Origin: Sterolibacterium sp.
GTDB taxonomy: Bacteria > Pseudomonadota > Gammaproteobacteria > Burkholderiales > Rhodocyclaceae
NCBI GenBank assembly: GCA_028713555.1
Contig: JAQTOA010000003.1
Coordinates: 62,001-126,000 of the forward strand
Reading direction: 5' to 3'
Length of the DNA: 64,000 bases
Translations under genes and position numbers: made by a program
Notes under the pieces: generated by a model
Databases searched by the model: none
What the model saw: only the letters and a program-made list of their open reading frames with translations
What the model was told of the DNA's origin: nothing
Part shown: positions 47,424-61,100 of the stretch, one piece after another
Layout of the letters: the number at the start of each line of letters is the position of its first letter
How positions within the stretch are numbered: the first letter of the stretch is position 1

Positions 47424-48404
47424 ATGTTTAGTTTCCTCAAGAAAAACACCCCAGCTACTCGGGAGACCACCCCGGAAATGAGCCCGCCGAGTTGGACCGA
47501 ACGGCTCAAGGCGGGGCTATCGCGCACTAGCAACCAACTGACTGGACTGTTCCGCCGCGCCAAGATCGACGATGACTTGCTCGACGAACTGGAGACGACT
47601 CTGTTGATGGCCGATGTCGGCGTCGAAGCCACCCGGTTTCTGCTTGACGAACTCAAGGCGCGCGTCAAACGCGAGCGGCTGGAAACTCCGGCACAACTCC
47701 AGACCGTGCTGGCCGCCACACTGGAAAGCCTGCTGGCACCTCTCGAAAAACCGATCGACCTGGGTTCCCACAAACCCTTCGTGATCATGCTGGCCGGGGT
47801 CAACGGCGCCGGCAAGACCACTTCGATCGGCAAGCTCGCACATCACTTCCAGAAACAGGGCAAATCGGTACTGCTGGCCGCCGGCGACACCTTTCGTGCC
47901 GCTGCTCGCGAGCAATTGATCGCCTGGGGAGAACGCAACCAGGTGGTGGTGATCGCGCAGGAATCAGGCGACCCGGCGGCCGTCGTGTTCGACGCCATCA
48001 ATGCCGCGAAAGCGCGCGGCATCGACATCGTGCTGGCCGATACGGCCGGCCGGCTGCCGACCCAGTTGCACCTGATGGATGAGATCGGCAAGGTCAAACG
48101 AGTGATCCAGAAGATTGATCCGACCGCGCCGCATGAGGTATTGCTGGTGCTCGACGCCAACATCGGCCAGAACGCCATCGCCCAGGTCAAGGCCTTCGAC
48201 AAGGCGATCGGCGTCACTGGACTGATCGTCACCAAGCTCGACGGCACCGCCAAAGGCGGCGTGATCGCCGCCATCGCCCGGCAAAATCTCACCGGCCGGC
48301 CGCTCGCTTTGCGCTTTATCGGCGTGGGCGAAGGTATCGACGACCTGCAACCCTTTATTGCCCGCGAGTTCGTCGCGGCGTTGTTCGAGCAAACTGCCAA
48401 ATGA
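47424..48404 (+). CDS. ftsY: Signal recognition particle receptor FtsY
   Basis: GTPase docking ribosome-SRP complexes to the membrane. 326 residues from MFSFLKKNTPATRETTPEMS, with a short A domain and then the NG domain: GVNGAGKTTSIGKLAHHF (G1), DTAGRLPTQ (G3), TKLDGTAKGG (G4-G5). The frame is open almost 1.5 kb upstream, but that is antisense to the peptidase genes; ATG 47424 is the sensible start. Followed by ftsE with a 4-base overlap. Confidence 0.96.
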   Translation: MFSFLKKNTPATRETTPEMSPPSWTERLKAGLSRTSNQLTGLFRRAKIDDDLLDELETTLLMADVGVEATRFLLDELKARVKRERLETPAQLQTVLAATLESLLAPLEKPIDLGSHKPFVIMLAGVNGAGKTTSIGKLAHHFQKQGKSVLLAAGDTFRAAAREQLIAWGERNQVVVIAQESGDPAAVVFDAINAAKARGIDIVLADTAGRLPTQLHLMDEIGKVKRVIQKIDPTAPHEVLLVLDANIGQNAIAQVKAFDKAIGVTGLIVTKLDGTAKGGVIAAIARQNLTGRPLALRFIGVGEGIDDLQPFIAREFVAALFEQTAK

Positions 48405-49054
48405 TTCGTTTCGAGCACGTGTCGCGGCGCTATCCTCCCGACATAAATGCGCTGAACGATGTCAGCTTCTCGGTCGCCCCGAGCAAGCTGGTCCTGATCG
48501 GCGGCCACTCGGGAGCCGGCAAGACGACGCTGCTGAAACTGATTGCCGCCATGGAACGCCCAAGTTCCGGTGCGGTGCTGGTCAACGGACAAAACGTCGG
48601 CGCCTTGAAGCCTGCGGCGCTTCCCTACCTGCGACGCAATCTGGGTATGGTGTTCCAGGATCAGAAACTGCTGTTCGACCGCAACGCCTTCGAGAACGTC
48701 ATGCTGCCGCTGTCCATTGCCGGCTTCCCCCCCAAGGAGGCCAGTCGGCGGGTACGTGCGGCACTCGACAAGGTCGGCCTGCTGGCACGGGAAAAAGCCT
48801 TGCCGATCGCCCTCTCCGGCGGAGAACAGCAGCGCCTGGCCATCGCTCGTGCGGTAGTGAATCGCCCGGGTATTCTGCTTGCCGACGAGCCGACCGCGCA
48901 TCTTGACCCGGATACCGCGCTCGACGTGGCGTCGATTCTGCTCGACTTCCATCAAGTCGGCGTCACGCTCCTGATCGCCACCTACGACGACACACTGTTT
49001 TCGGCACACGCATCGCAACGATTTACTCTCAACCACGGCAGGCTTCAGCCATGA
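48401..49054 (+). CDS. ftsE: Cell division ATP-binding protein FtsE
   Basis: ABC ATPase that with FtsX activates septal amidases through EnvC-type proteins. 217 residues; Walker A GGHSGAGKTTLLKL, Q-loop VFQDQKLL, signature LSGGEQQRLAIARA, Walker B ILLADEPTAHLD. Overlaps ftsY and ftsX by four bases each. Confidence 0.97.
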   Translation: MIRFEHVSRRYPPDINALNDVSFSVAPSKLVLIGGHSGAGKTTLLKLIAAMERPSSGAVLVNGQNVGALKPAALPYLRRNLGMVFQDQKLLFDRNAFENVMLPLSIAGFPPKEASRRVRAALDKVGLLAREKALPIALSGGEQQRLAIARAVVNRPGILLADEPTAHLDPDTALDVASILLDFHQVGVTLLIATYDDTLFSAHASQRFTLNHGRLQP

Positions 49055-49962
49055 ACGCCTGGTTGTCACAGCATGGCAAAGCGTTCAGCTGGGCGCTGCT
49101 ACGCCTGACTGCAACGCCGGCCAATACGCTATTGTCATTGATCGCGATCGGTATCGCCCTGGCCTTGCCAGCGGGCGGTCAAATGCTGCTTGGCAATGCC
49201 TTGCAGTTTGCCCGCAATTCCAGCAATGTCAGCGCCACGCCGCAGATATCGCTGTTCCTGTCGCTCGATGCGGACAGGAAAGCCGTCAACGACATTGCCA
49301 CCCGGCTCAGGAACCATGCAGGAGTCAAACAGGCGCGTTTCATCTCGCGCGACGAAACCTTTAAGCGCATGCAAAGCGGCGAAAATCTGGCTGAAGTTCT
49401 TGCCGCCTTGCCAAGAAACCCCTTTCCCGATGCTTACGTCGTCACCCCGCGGAATGATGGCCCTGCGGCAATGGAGCAACTGCGCAACGAATTCCGCGGC
49501 TGGCCGAAAGTCGAGCATGTCCAGCTTGACTCGGCCTGGGTGAGGCGGCTCGACGCCATGCTGCGACTCGGGCGTACCGGCGTGGCACTATTAACGACAC
49601 TGCTTGGCTTGGGCCTGGTGGCCATCACCTTCACCACCATTCGCCTGCAAATTCTCACCCAGCGCGCCGAGATCGAGGTCAGCCGGCTGCTTGGCGCCAC
49701 TGACGGCTTCATTCGCCGTCCTTTCTACTATTTCGGTGCGATGCAGGGCTTGGCAGGCGGCGTTGTCGCATGGCTGATCGTGCTCGCCATAAGTGGATTA
49801 TTGGGCGAACCAGTAGCCGAGCTGGCGAAGCTTTACAATGCCAGCGTGGTTCTCAGCCCTCTGACGGTCGAAGAGTCCGCAGTGTTACTCGCGCTGGCCA
49901 GCGGTCTCGGCTGGCTCGGTGCGGCACTCTCGCTCAGACAGCATTTGCGGCATGCAAACTAA
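49051..49962 (+). CDS. ftsX: Cell division protein FtsX
   Basis: Membrane partner of FtsE. 303 residues with four membrane helices (about 22-42, 170-195, 225-247, 270-292) and a periplasmic loop between the first two (ISLFLSLDADRKAVNDIATR). C-terminal EIEVSRLLGATDGFIRRPFY is the conserved coupling region. Its stop overlaps the stop of the convergent DHH phosphoesterase gene. Confidence 0.95.
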   Translation: MNAWLSQHGKAFSWALLRLTATPANTLLSLIAIGIALALPAGGQMLLGNALQFARNSSNVSATPQISLFLSLDADRKAVNDIATRLRNHAGVKQARFISRDETFKRMQSGENLAEVLAALPRNPFPDAYVVTPRNDGPAAMEQLRNEFRGWPKVEHVQLDSAWVRRLDAMLRLGRTGVALLTTLLGLGLVAITFTTIRLQILTQRAEIEVSRLLGATDGFIRRPFYYFGAMQGLAGGVVAWLIVLAISGLLGEPVAELAKLYNASVVLSPLTVEESAVLLALASGLGWLGAALSLRQHLRHAN

Positions 49963-50891
49963 CCATCGGCATTGATCTTCTTGATCAACTCCTGCAATAC
50001 CTGATCAGCCTTTTCATTGCTCACTTGGCAAGTGCCGGCATTCTGGTGCCCGCCGCCGCCATACTGCAGCATCAGATCGCCGATATTGGTTTTTGAACTG
50101 CGATTGACGATCGATTTGCCTGTAGCCAAGACCGTATTCTGTTTTTTCACACCCCACATCTCATGGATGGAAATATTGGCTTGGGGGAATAACGCATAGA
50201 CCATGAAACGATTCCCGGCATATATCGTTTCCTCGTTGCGCAAGTCGAGAACAACCAGATTGCCGTACGTCTTGGCGCAGCGCTGAATCTGCTCCTTGAA
50301 CTTGCCCTCATGCTCGAAATACATGTCGGAGCGTTCCTTGACATCCGGCAGTTGCATGATCTGCTCGATGCCATGGTTTCTGCAATAGTCGATCAAATCC
50401 ATCATCAGATCATAGTTCGAGATCCGGAAATTGCGGAAACGTCCCAAGCCGGTACGTGCGTCCATCAGGTAATTGAGCAGCACCCAAGCCGTGGGGTGAA
50501 GAATCTCTTCGCGCGAAAACTGCGCCATATCCCCCTTGTCAACCGCTGCCATCATGGCATCCCACTCTGCCGGAAACGCCTTGTGCCCACCGTAATAGTC
50601 ATAAACCACGCGAGCAGCGGAGGGCGCCGCCGGGTCGATAATGTGATTGGGATGCCCCTCGGTATTCCGGATGGTTTCCGAGAGATGATGGTCGAAAACC
50701 AGGTGCGCACCCGCCACGTAGGGCAGGTTGGTGGTTATGTCTCTCGGACCAATGGCAATTTTTCCGTCCTGCATATCCTTGGGGTGGACAAAGCTGATTT
50801 CATCGACCATGTCGAGGTGCTTCAGCAATACTGCACAGACCAAACCATCGAAATCGCTACGCGTCACCAATCGAAATTTAGCGTTACCCAT
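49959..50891 (-). CDS. DHH-family phosphoesterase (exopolyphosphatase-related)
   Basis: 310-residue member of the DHH superfamily of phosphodiesterases and exopolyphosphatases. Motifs: VTRSDFDGLVCAVLLKHLDM (first Asp pair) and LVFDHHLSE (the DHH), followed by a C-terminal DHHA1-like part with LMLQYGGGGHQNAGTC. Substrate (polyphosphate, oligoribonucleotide or pAp) is not determined. ATG 50891 chosen because the upstream 24 codons have no similarity pattern and the motif region follows directly. Confidence 0.88.
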   Translation of the reverse strand: MGNAKFRLVTRSDFDGLVCAVLLKHLDMVDEISFVHPKDMQDGKIAIGPRDITTNLPYVAGAHLVFDHHLSETIRNTEGHPNHIIDPAAPSAARVVYDYYGGHKAFPAEWDAMMAAVDKGDMAQFSREEILHPTAWVLLNYLMDARTGLGRFRNFRISNYDLMMDLIDYCRNHGIEQIMQLPDVKERSDMYFEHEGKFKEQIQRCAKTYGNLVVLDLRNEETIYAGNRFMVYALFPQANISIHEMWGVKKQNTVLATGKSIVNRSSKTNIGDLMLQYGGGGHQNAGTCQVSNEKADQVLQELIKKINADG

Positions 50892-51064
50892 AGTGCAACT
50901 CCAAAGAATTATTGAAGGATCAAGTCTAGTACTGTAGCAGAGCGAAAATGCTTCTGTACTCACATTCTATAATCGAGCCAATTATGCCGCCAGCTATTCG
51001 AAGTATTATCGCCATAAAGATACCGCCACCTGAGCCGGTAAGGACGGGAACGCGAAGAATTGCC

Positions 51065-51093
51065 TTGACGTAGACTGAGGCTGTTTCTATAAT
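51065..51093 (+). promoter_or_regulatory. Strong sigma-70 promoter of the initiator tRNA
   Basis: TTGACG at 51065-51070 and TATAAT at 51088-51093 with a 17-base spacer; a GCGCTGCTC-type discriminator follows and the tRNA begins 12 bases later. This is close to the ideal consensus. Confidence 0.9.
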
Positions 51094-51105
51094 GCGCTGC
51101 TCAGA

Positions 51106-51320
<215 letters not shown>

Positions 51321-51321
<1 letters not shown>

Positions 51322-52568
51322 TATTTCCTTTCCTGGAGTTGTTCGACAAAGGCTTCGATGTTGGTTTTAGTTTGTTCGTCAGACACGCAGCGCAGGTCGT
51401 TCAGGTCGCCGGAGAGGACCAGGCTGGGAATGCCGGTTGCTGCCTCGATACGCTGCGGCATCCCGTAGCGGTTGTTGGAATTGTGCGGGCAGGTCTTGGC
51501 GTCGTGGTAGATGATGCCATCGATGTGGTACTTCTCCAGCATATTCTTGATGTACTTTTCCTTGTACGTGTCGGCACGGACGATGAAGAGTTCCAGATAG
51601 GCCTTGGCCATGCTGCGGATCGGGTCGTTGGCGTCGAAGGATGGGAAAATCCAGCTGCTGCAATAAGTGGAAGCCAGTACGCAAGCATGCAGTCCGGCAA
51701 ACAGATCCGAGTTCTGACGTAGCCGTCCCCAGACCGGCATGCCTTCCCAGTAAATGCGCAAGCTCTCGCCCTCAACCGCGCCGACGCCGTCTTTAACCCG
51801 CTGCTCCAGCTCGGCAAGCAGAATCTTGTAGTAATCGATGGCTTCCCGAGTTCCGCGTAAACATACGGCGGGACCCATATGGATGGTGCCGTCGAAGAAT
51901 GTCAGCGGTGCGGGCTTGGCCATTGCGGTTTCCAACACCTTTCTCCACAACTCGGTGCATTCGCGCGAAAGCGCCACGATTTCGCGCAAGCGATTCATGT
52001 CGAGCTTATTTCCTGAAATCGCCTCAAGTGTCGGTATCAGCGCCTCGATCTGGTGTGTCACGTTGTCGATGTGGCTGTCAGTCACTTCGTCCACGTTCTT
52101 CGGCGAAGCTATGCCTATGGCGGGAACGCCCAGTTCCTTGGAATACCAGCTGAACCAATCCTGAACGTCGCGACATTGGTTGGTGTTAAAAACGAGAACG
52201 TCTGGTTTTGGCACCGAGGTTATGCCGGGATAAGCCTTTGACAAAGGGGTGATTTTCTTTATCCAGGCGCCGATATCCGCCGTCAGGTAAGAGCAGATAT
52301 CCGGCGAGTAACCAACGGCATTGGCTTCCGGGATCATTTCGGTAGACATGCGCGTGGCCCCGAGCATGGCACCGTGGTTTTCCGGGAAATGCACGGCGAA
52401 TCCCATCGCGCGCAGCAGTTCAGCCGGACCGACGCTGGTGCACCAAGCCACTTTCTGCTTGCCGGAAGTCGCTGCCTCGTGCAAATTGTAGAAGTAATCC
52501 GACATGATCTTGTTCATCAGATCACTTGCCTGAATTTTTTTGCGTGCGGCCTTTTTCTCTTCAGCCAT
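51321..52568 (-). CDS. BcrC/HgdB-like iron-sulfur protein, probable double-cubane cluster protein (DCCP)
   Basis: 415-residue member of the 2-hydroxyacyl-CoA dehydratase / benzoyl-CoA reductase subunit family. Visible segments: VAWCTSVGPAELLRAMGF, LVFNTNQCRDVQDWF, the C-terminal IDGIIYHDAKTCPHNSNNRY. Nine cysteines (C43, C92, C132, C204, C236, C296, C303, C360, C394) are available as ligands. True dehydratases and reductases need two different subunits of this type; here only one is encoded, together with an activator. That is the layout of E. coli YjiM/YjiL and of the characterised DCCP, whose [8Fe-9S] double cubane reduces small molecules with ATP. The natural substrate is unknown. Assignment to DCCP is inference. 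Confidence 0.8.
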
Positions 52569-53418
52569 TTCGTTTCCCTTCTTTTGAATGTTTTGATGCC
52601 TTTACCTTTGCCGACTCAGCCTCATCCCTAGCGTAGAGCGCTGCGCCTATTGCCCCTACTAGTTGCGGATGCTGCGCAAGAAATACCGGGCGCCCGATCA
52701 TCTCGGTGACCATTTCGACCAGATACGGGTTGTGTTCGACCACCCCGCCGGTCATGACAACGCGATCGGTCAGCGAATCCATTTCCAGAACCCGCCGGAT
52801 CATCGAGTAGTAAATACCCTTGACAATGTCATTGACGTTCTTGCCGTTGCGGATACACTCCAGCACTTCGGTCGCCGAAAAGACGGTGCAGTAGCTGCCC
52901 AGCTTGATCATTTCCCTGGCCTCGCGCGCCAGGTCGTTCATTTCCTCAAGGGAAACGTCAAGGCGCGCCGACATCTCTTCAAGAAATGCGCCTGTTCCCG
53001 CTGCGCACTTGCGGTTCATTTTGAAGCCGAGGCGATGCCCGTCGGCGCCAACCTTAATGATCTTGTTGTCCTGGCCTCCGATATCGATGACGGTGATAGC
53101 TTCGGGAAAGAAGTGATGTCCTCCCCTGGCCAGACAGCCGATTTCAGTCTTGCTCTCTTCGGTGACGAAGGCAACATTGGTACGCCCGTAGCCGGTTGAA
53201 ATGGCGTGGGCAATATCGCCAAACTCCGCCCCGGCCATTTCAAGCGCGGTATTGAGACATGCTTTTGCCGTTCTTGAAAAATCGATTCCGGATTTCATGA
53301 CGGCATGACCGAGCAACTGTCCGGCACCGTCAATAGCCACCACCTTGCTTCTTGACGAACCCATATCCAGACCGACATACACCGGACCCGAGAATGTTCG
53401 TGAAGTCTTGTCAGTCAT
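52561..53418 (-). CDS. BadF/BcrA/HgdC-type ATPase, activator or reductase of the neighbouring Fe-S protein
   Basis: 285-residue ASKHA-fold ATPase that hydrolyses ATP to inject one low-potential electron into a partner enzyme. Nucleotide motifs YVGLDMGSSRSKVVAIDG and VIDIGGQDNK are clear. C138 in NRKCAAGTGAFLEEM and C177 in GSYCTVFSATEV supply the single [4Fe-4S] cluster shared by a homodimer. The tail is Lys-rich (KVKASKHSKEGK). Transcribed first, it overlaps the Fe-S protein gene by eight bases (ATGGCTGA), ensuring coupled synthesis. Needs a ferredoxin or flavodoxin as donor. Confidence 0.92.
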   Translation of the reverse strand: MTDKTSRTFSGPVYVGLDMGSSRSKVVAIDGAGQLLGHAVMKSGIDFSRTAKACLNTALEMAGAEFGDIAHAISTGYGRTNVAFVTEESKTEIGCLARGGHHFFPEAITVIDIGGQDNKIIKVGADGHRLGFKMNRKCAAGTGAFLEEMSARLDVSLEEMNDLAREAREMIKLGSYCTVFSATEVLECIRNGKNVNDIVKGIYYSMIRRVLEMDSLTDRVVMTGGVVEHNPYLVEMVTEMIGRPVFLAQHPQLVGAIGAALYARDEAESAKVKASKHSKEGKRNG

Positions 53419-54189
53419 AGCTGTTTCATCTCAATATGTAATTCTGCCGCAATCATTGCCATCGGCCTCGCTCAAACCTTCTCACAACACTTTCATCATT
53501 ATTTCCAGTCAGTACAACCGCACTGCACGCACCAGTGTCGGCGCCAAATAAAAACGCCCAAGTGTGCGCGTTGAGGGAACACCCGGGACGATAACCTCAT
53601 GTCATAAATATGGCGATGGGAAAGTTTAGCCCAGAATGAAGCTGATTGGGCAATTTTCGTAGGCGCACTACCCGTGGGATTTGTTACGGCGTAACACTAT
53701 CCAGGCAACATGTTGCCAGACGTTTCAAAGCCCGTTTGCCGTGAAGGTTGATGGCGAGATTGATCTATTCGCCTGTTCCATCGAGATCCTTTAAATAACG
53801 TGCTCAATATTCGAGCCTGTCGCTGTGCTTCGGTTTTTGCCATGAACCCGTCCTTGTTGTTCGTTACGCAGTAGTATTCTATCGCTTCCGCGACTACGGA
53901 GCCGGCTGACATCGTTACTGGTGTGGTTATGACGGCAGAACGTTACCGCCGGCCCGACTGAAAGGCGGATAGCGCGGTTCATCGTGAGTGCTTTTCCCCA
54001 TGCGCTTGGCGGCTCTCGCTTAGAAGCTTCCTCGAAGGACTCCCCTGCACGTCAAACCTTTACCGCCACCCCGGCTCCGAGTTGCTTCAGCGCCTTTGAC
54101 GAGGCCAGTGGAGTTGACCTTGATCTTAATCAACATTGGTCATAGGCATAGTGCCGAAAATAGCCCTGGCATACACAAGGAATTATTGG
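53419..54189. other. Gene-poor accessory interval with decayed IS200-like flank
   Basis: About 770 bases with no complete gene. A minus-strand frame (53697-53912) contains MAKTEAQRQARILSTLF after a segment VAEAIEYYCVTNNKDGF, possibly the remains of a small DNA-binding or accessory protein, not identified. Bases 53980-54050 resemble the 5' flank of the truncated transposase at 33370-33440, including the same start-codon position at 53982, but the sequence after it is not a transposase. Promoters for the activator operon (leftward) and the sensory operon (rightward) must lie here; none is obvious. Confidence 0.5.
53980..54050 (-). mobile_element. Degenerate IS200/RAYT 5' flank
   Basis: Shares CATCGTGA, TGC-CTTGGC-GCTC and AGCTTCCTCGA-GG-CTCC with 33370-33440, upstream of the truncated transposase. 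Roughly two of three bases match over 70 bases by eye. It is probably a decayed copy of the same element's end. Confidence 0.5.
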
Positions 54190-55095
54190 ATGATGCGTCG
54201 CCTTGCACTGCTGTTATTCCTGGTCCAGATGATCGTCAGCACTGACGGACATGCGGCCGAGGCCACGCCCTCCGACGTGTACGCGCAGGCGGTGCGTATC
54301 GAACAGGAAGTCGAAGGACTCAAACGCCACTTCAAGATTGCCGGCAAGGTTGCGCTGATCCCCAGGAGCGGCGAGTTGAAAGCGCGCCATGTGTGGACCA
54401 TGAGCTACGTCATCCTGCTCAAGCTGGGCAAGCTGCGACGCAAGCTCGGTTTGACCTATATCCATCCGGTGGGCATCGAACCGCTGCTGGACATGCCGAG
54501 CAATCAACCTTGGGGGATGACCCAGCGCATCCTCACCGAGATCCAGATCCTCAAGTTCTACCTCAACATTCCGGGCCAACCCAGCCCGGCGGTAGCGGTG
54601 AGCGGCAAACGCCACATCGACGCGTATAACAAGCTGCATCAGATCTCGGACGAGCTGGAATTACTGAGCAATCCGGTCACGCCCAGTGAAGTCTATGCCG
54701 AGGCCAAGCGACTCAACGAAGATGTCAACGCCGTGCTGCGCCATCTGCGCATCGTCGAGCACGCCGTGCCGCCACCGCGGCGCGAGAATCTGCTGCCCAG
54801 GGATTCCCTGCGCGCCGCCTTCGAGGTGCTCGGCGAGATCCAGCGCCTCCAGCACCTCCATGGCCTGCCAACGGCAGACTTCAAACCCTTCGACACCGGC
54901 GACAAGACCGAACCCGACGACGTCTTCGACCTGGTCGTGCAGTTGCAGGCGGAATGGCAGACGATCAAGGCACAACTCGGCATGGCGCACCACATCACCC
55001 TGCCGGCGGGCTATGAGGAAAACAAGCAGCCATCCGACGTGGTGCAACTGCTCGGGTACATCGCCGCACAACTGCGCGAGATCAAGTCGAGGTAA
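54190..55095 (+). CDS. Secreted helical-repeat protein of the sensory operon
   Basis: 301 residues from MMRRLALLLFLVQMIV, with a signal peptide ending near STDGHAAEA, so it is exported to the periplasm; no lipobox. Four related units each begin with a Pro-Ser/Asp motif: TPSDVYAQAVRIEQEVEGLK, TPSEVYAEAKRLNEDVNAVL, EPDDVFDLVVQLQAEWQTIK and QPSDVVQLLGYIAAQLREIK, about 50-145 residues apart. No known domain is recognised. It lies 13 bases upstream of the sensor kinase gene, so it may be a ligand-binding or regulatory partner of the kinase's Cache domain (inference). AAGGA precedes the ATG. Confidence 0.75.
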   Translation: MMRRLALLLFLVQMIVSTDGHAAEATPSDVYAQAVRIEQEVEGLKRHFKIAGKVALIPRSGELKARHVWTMSYVILLKLGKLRRKLGLTYIHPVGIEPLLDMPSNQPWGMTQRILTEIQILKFYLNIPGQPSPAVAVSGKRHIDAYNKLHQISDELELLSNPVTPSEVYAEAKRLNEDVNAVLRHLRIVEHAVPPPRRENLLPRDSLRAAFEVLGEIQRLQHLHGLPTADFKPFDTGDKTEPDDVFDLVVQLQAEWQTIKAQLGMAHHITLPAGYEENKQPSDVVQLLGYIAAQLREIKSR

Positions 55096-55107
55096 GAGGC
55101 TCCAGCC

Positions 55108-59393
<4,286 letters not shown>

Positions 59394-59397
<4 letters not shown>

Positions 59398-61100
59398 ACA
59401 TCAGCGTGCAAAGCACGGGGACAACGAATGGGACGGGAGTGCGGCGCGTCAGTTTGCTCGGCCGGCTCGATCGTCCGGAGGAAGCCACCGAGCTTTGCCG
59501 CCTTCTCGCCGGGCCGGACAGCCAGCCCTTGGATATTTCCTGTTTCGATGCCGACACCCTGCCGGCGGATGTGATCGAGGCCATCGCCGCCGCCCTCGAT
59601 CGCGGTGTCGACGTCAAGGTACGCGCCTATCGTCCGCTGCTGGCGCATGGTCTGTCGCGCCTCTCGCTGCCGGTGCTGCCGGTGCCGCCGTCGCCGCCGC
59701 GCGCCCTGCTCGAGCGCTGCCGAGCCGTGGCGCTGGCCGGTTCAGCCAACAGCCTTGACAAAATTCTCGCCATCGTCGGGGCGCTGCCGGAAAGCAATGC
59801 CGCGATCTTCATCGCCCAGCACGTCCAGGAAGATCAGCCAAACCTGCTCGACCGCCTGCTCGAGGTGCTCACCGACTACACCGTGCTCATGCCCCAGAAC
59901 CTCATGGCGATCAAGCCACATACCATCTATGTCGCCCCGCCGGGCCACCATATGAAGGTGGCGCACGGACTGGTTTACCTGACCCGCGACCGCAAGATCA
60001 GCTATGCGCGACCGTCGATCGACGTGCTGTTCGAATCACTGGCGGCGGAATATGGCGCCGATGCGCTGGTGGCCCTGCTCTGCGGTTACGGCCAGGATGG
60101 CCTGGCGGGTTGCGCCGCCGTGCACGCCGCCGGCGGCTGCGTGCTGGTGGAAGACGGCAGCGAATGCGAGGGCGCCGGCATGCTGCCGGACAGTGCTATC
60201 AGCGCCGGCCATTTCGATCACCTGCTCAAGCACCGCGCCATCGCCAGCATCGTCGCGGCCGCCGTGTCGCCGCGCAGCCGCACGGCCGAAGGCCCGCTGC
60301 TCGATCTTTTTCTTGGCGCAGTCCACGAACACACCGGTTACGATTTCCGCAGTTATCAACACGGCACGCTGGAGCGGCGCATCGCCAATCTGATCCGCTC
60401 CTCCGGCTTCATTTCGTTTTTCGACTTTCAGCGCGCCGCACTGTCCAATCCGCAGGTCACCCAGCGCCTGCTGACCGAGCTTTCCATCAACGTCACCGAG
60501 TTCTTCCGTCACCCTGAGCAGTTCCTCAGGCTGCGCCAGGAAGTGCTGTCGTATCTCGCCAGTTTTCCGCTCATCAAGGTCTGGTCCGCCGGTTGCGCCA
60601 CCGGTGAGGAAGCCTACTCTTTGGCGATGCTGCTCGACGAACTCGGCCTGCTCGAAAAAAGCCGCATCTTTGCCACCGACATCAACCCTTACCTGCTCGA
60701 ACTGGCCCAAGCCGGACTCTTCCCCAGGGAAGGACTGGAAAAAAGCCGCAACAACCACGCCGAGGCCGGCTACACGGACTTTGCGCGCCACATCGAGGAT
60801 CATGGCCGCTATCTCAAGGTGGCCGAGCGTTACCGCGAGCGGGTGCTGTTCCATCATCACGCTCTCGGGCAGGATGGCGTCTTCAATGAATTCCAACTGA
60901 TCATCTGCCGCAATGTCATGATCTACTTTTCCCCCGCTATGCAGCGGCGCGTATTCGGCTTGTTCGCCCAGTCGCTGCACCGCGAGGGTTTCCTGGTGCT
61001 CGGCCCCAGCGACGGCCTCAAGTGGTTGGCTCAGGAATGTCAGTTCAAGCCTGTTGCCGGGGGCGAGAACATCTACCGCTGCACGGGAAGCACGCCATGA
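59394..61100 (+). CDS. CheB-CheR fusion (methylesterase plus methyltransferase)
   Basis: 568 residues joining receptor-demethylating and receptor-methylating activities. The N-terminal ~95 residues are not a receiver domain and are not recognised. The CheB catalytic domain (about 105-285) keeps the triad: S117 in LAGSANS, H143 in IAQHVQ and D235 in GYGQDGLAG. CheR follows (about 295-565): SINVTEFFRHPEQF, the SAM motif KVWSAGCATGEEAYS, and CRNVMIYF. CheBR fusions usually partner hybrid kinases as here, but no chemoreceptor, CheA or CheW is in the window. Start ATG 59394 overlaps the kinase stop (ATGA). Confidence 0.9.

Noticed and set aside
53791-53982. Minus-strand frame starting at the IS200-like start-codon position
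   Set aside because: Product has no transposase similarity and overlaps another frame; treated as a decayed remnant.
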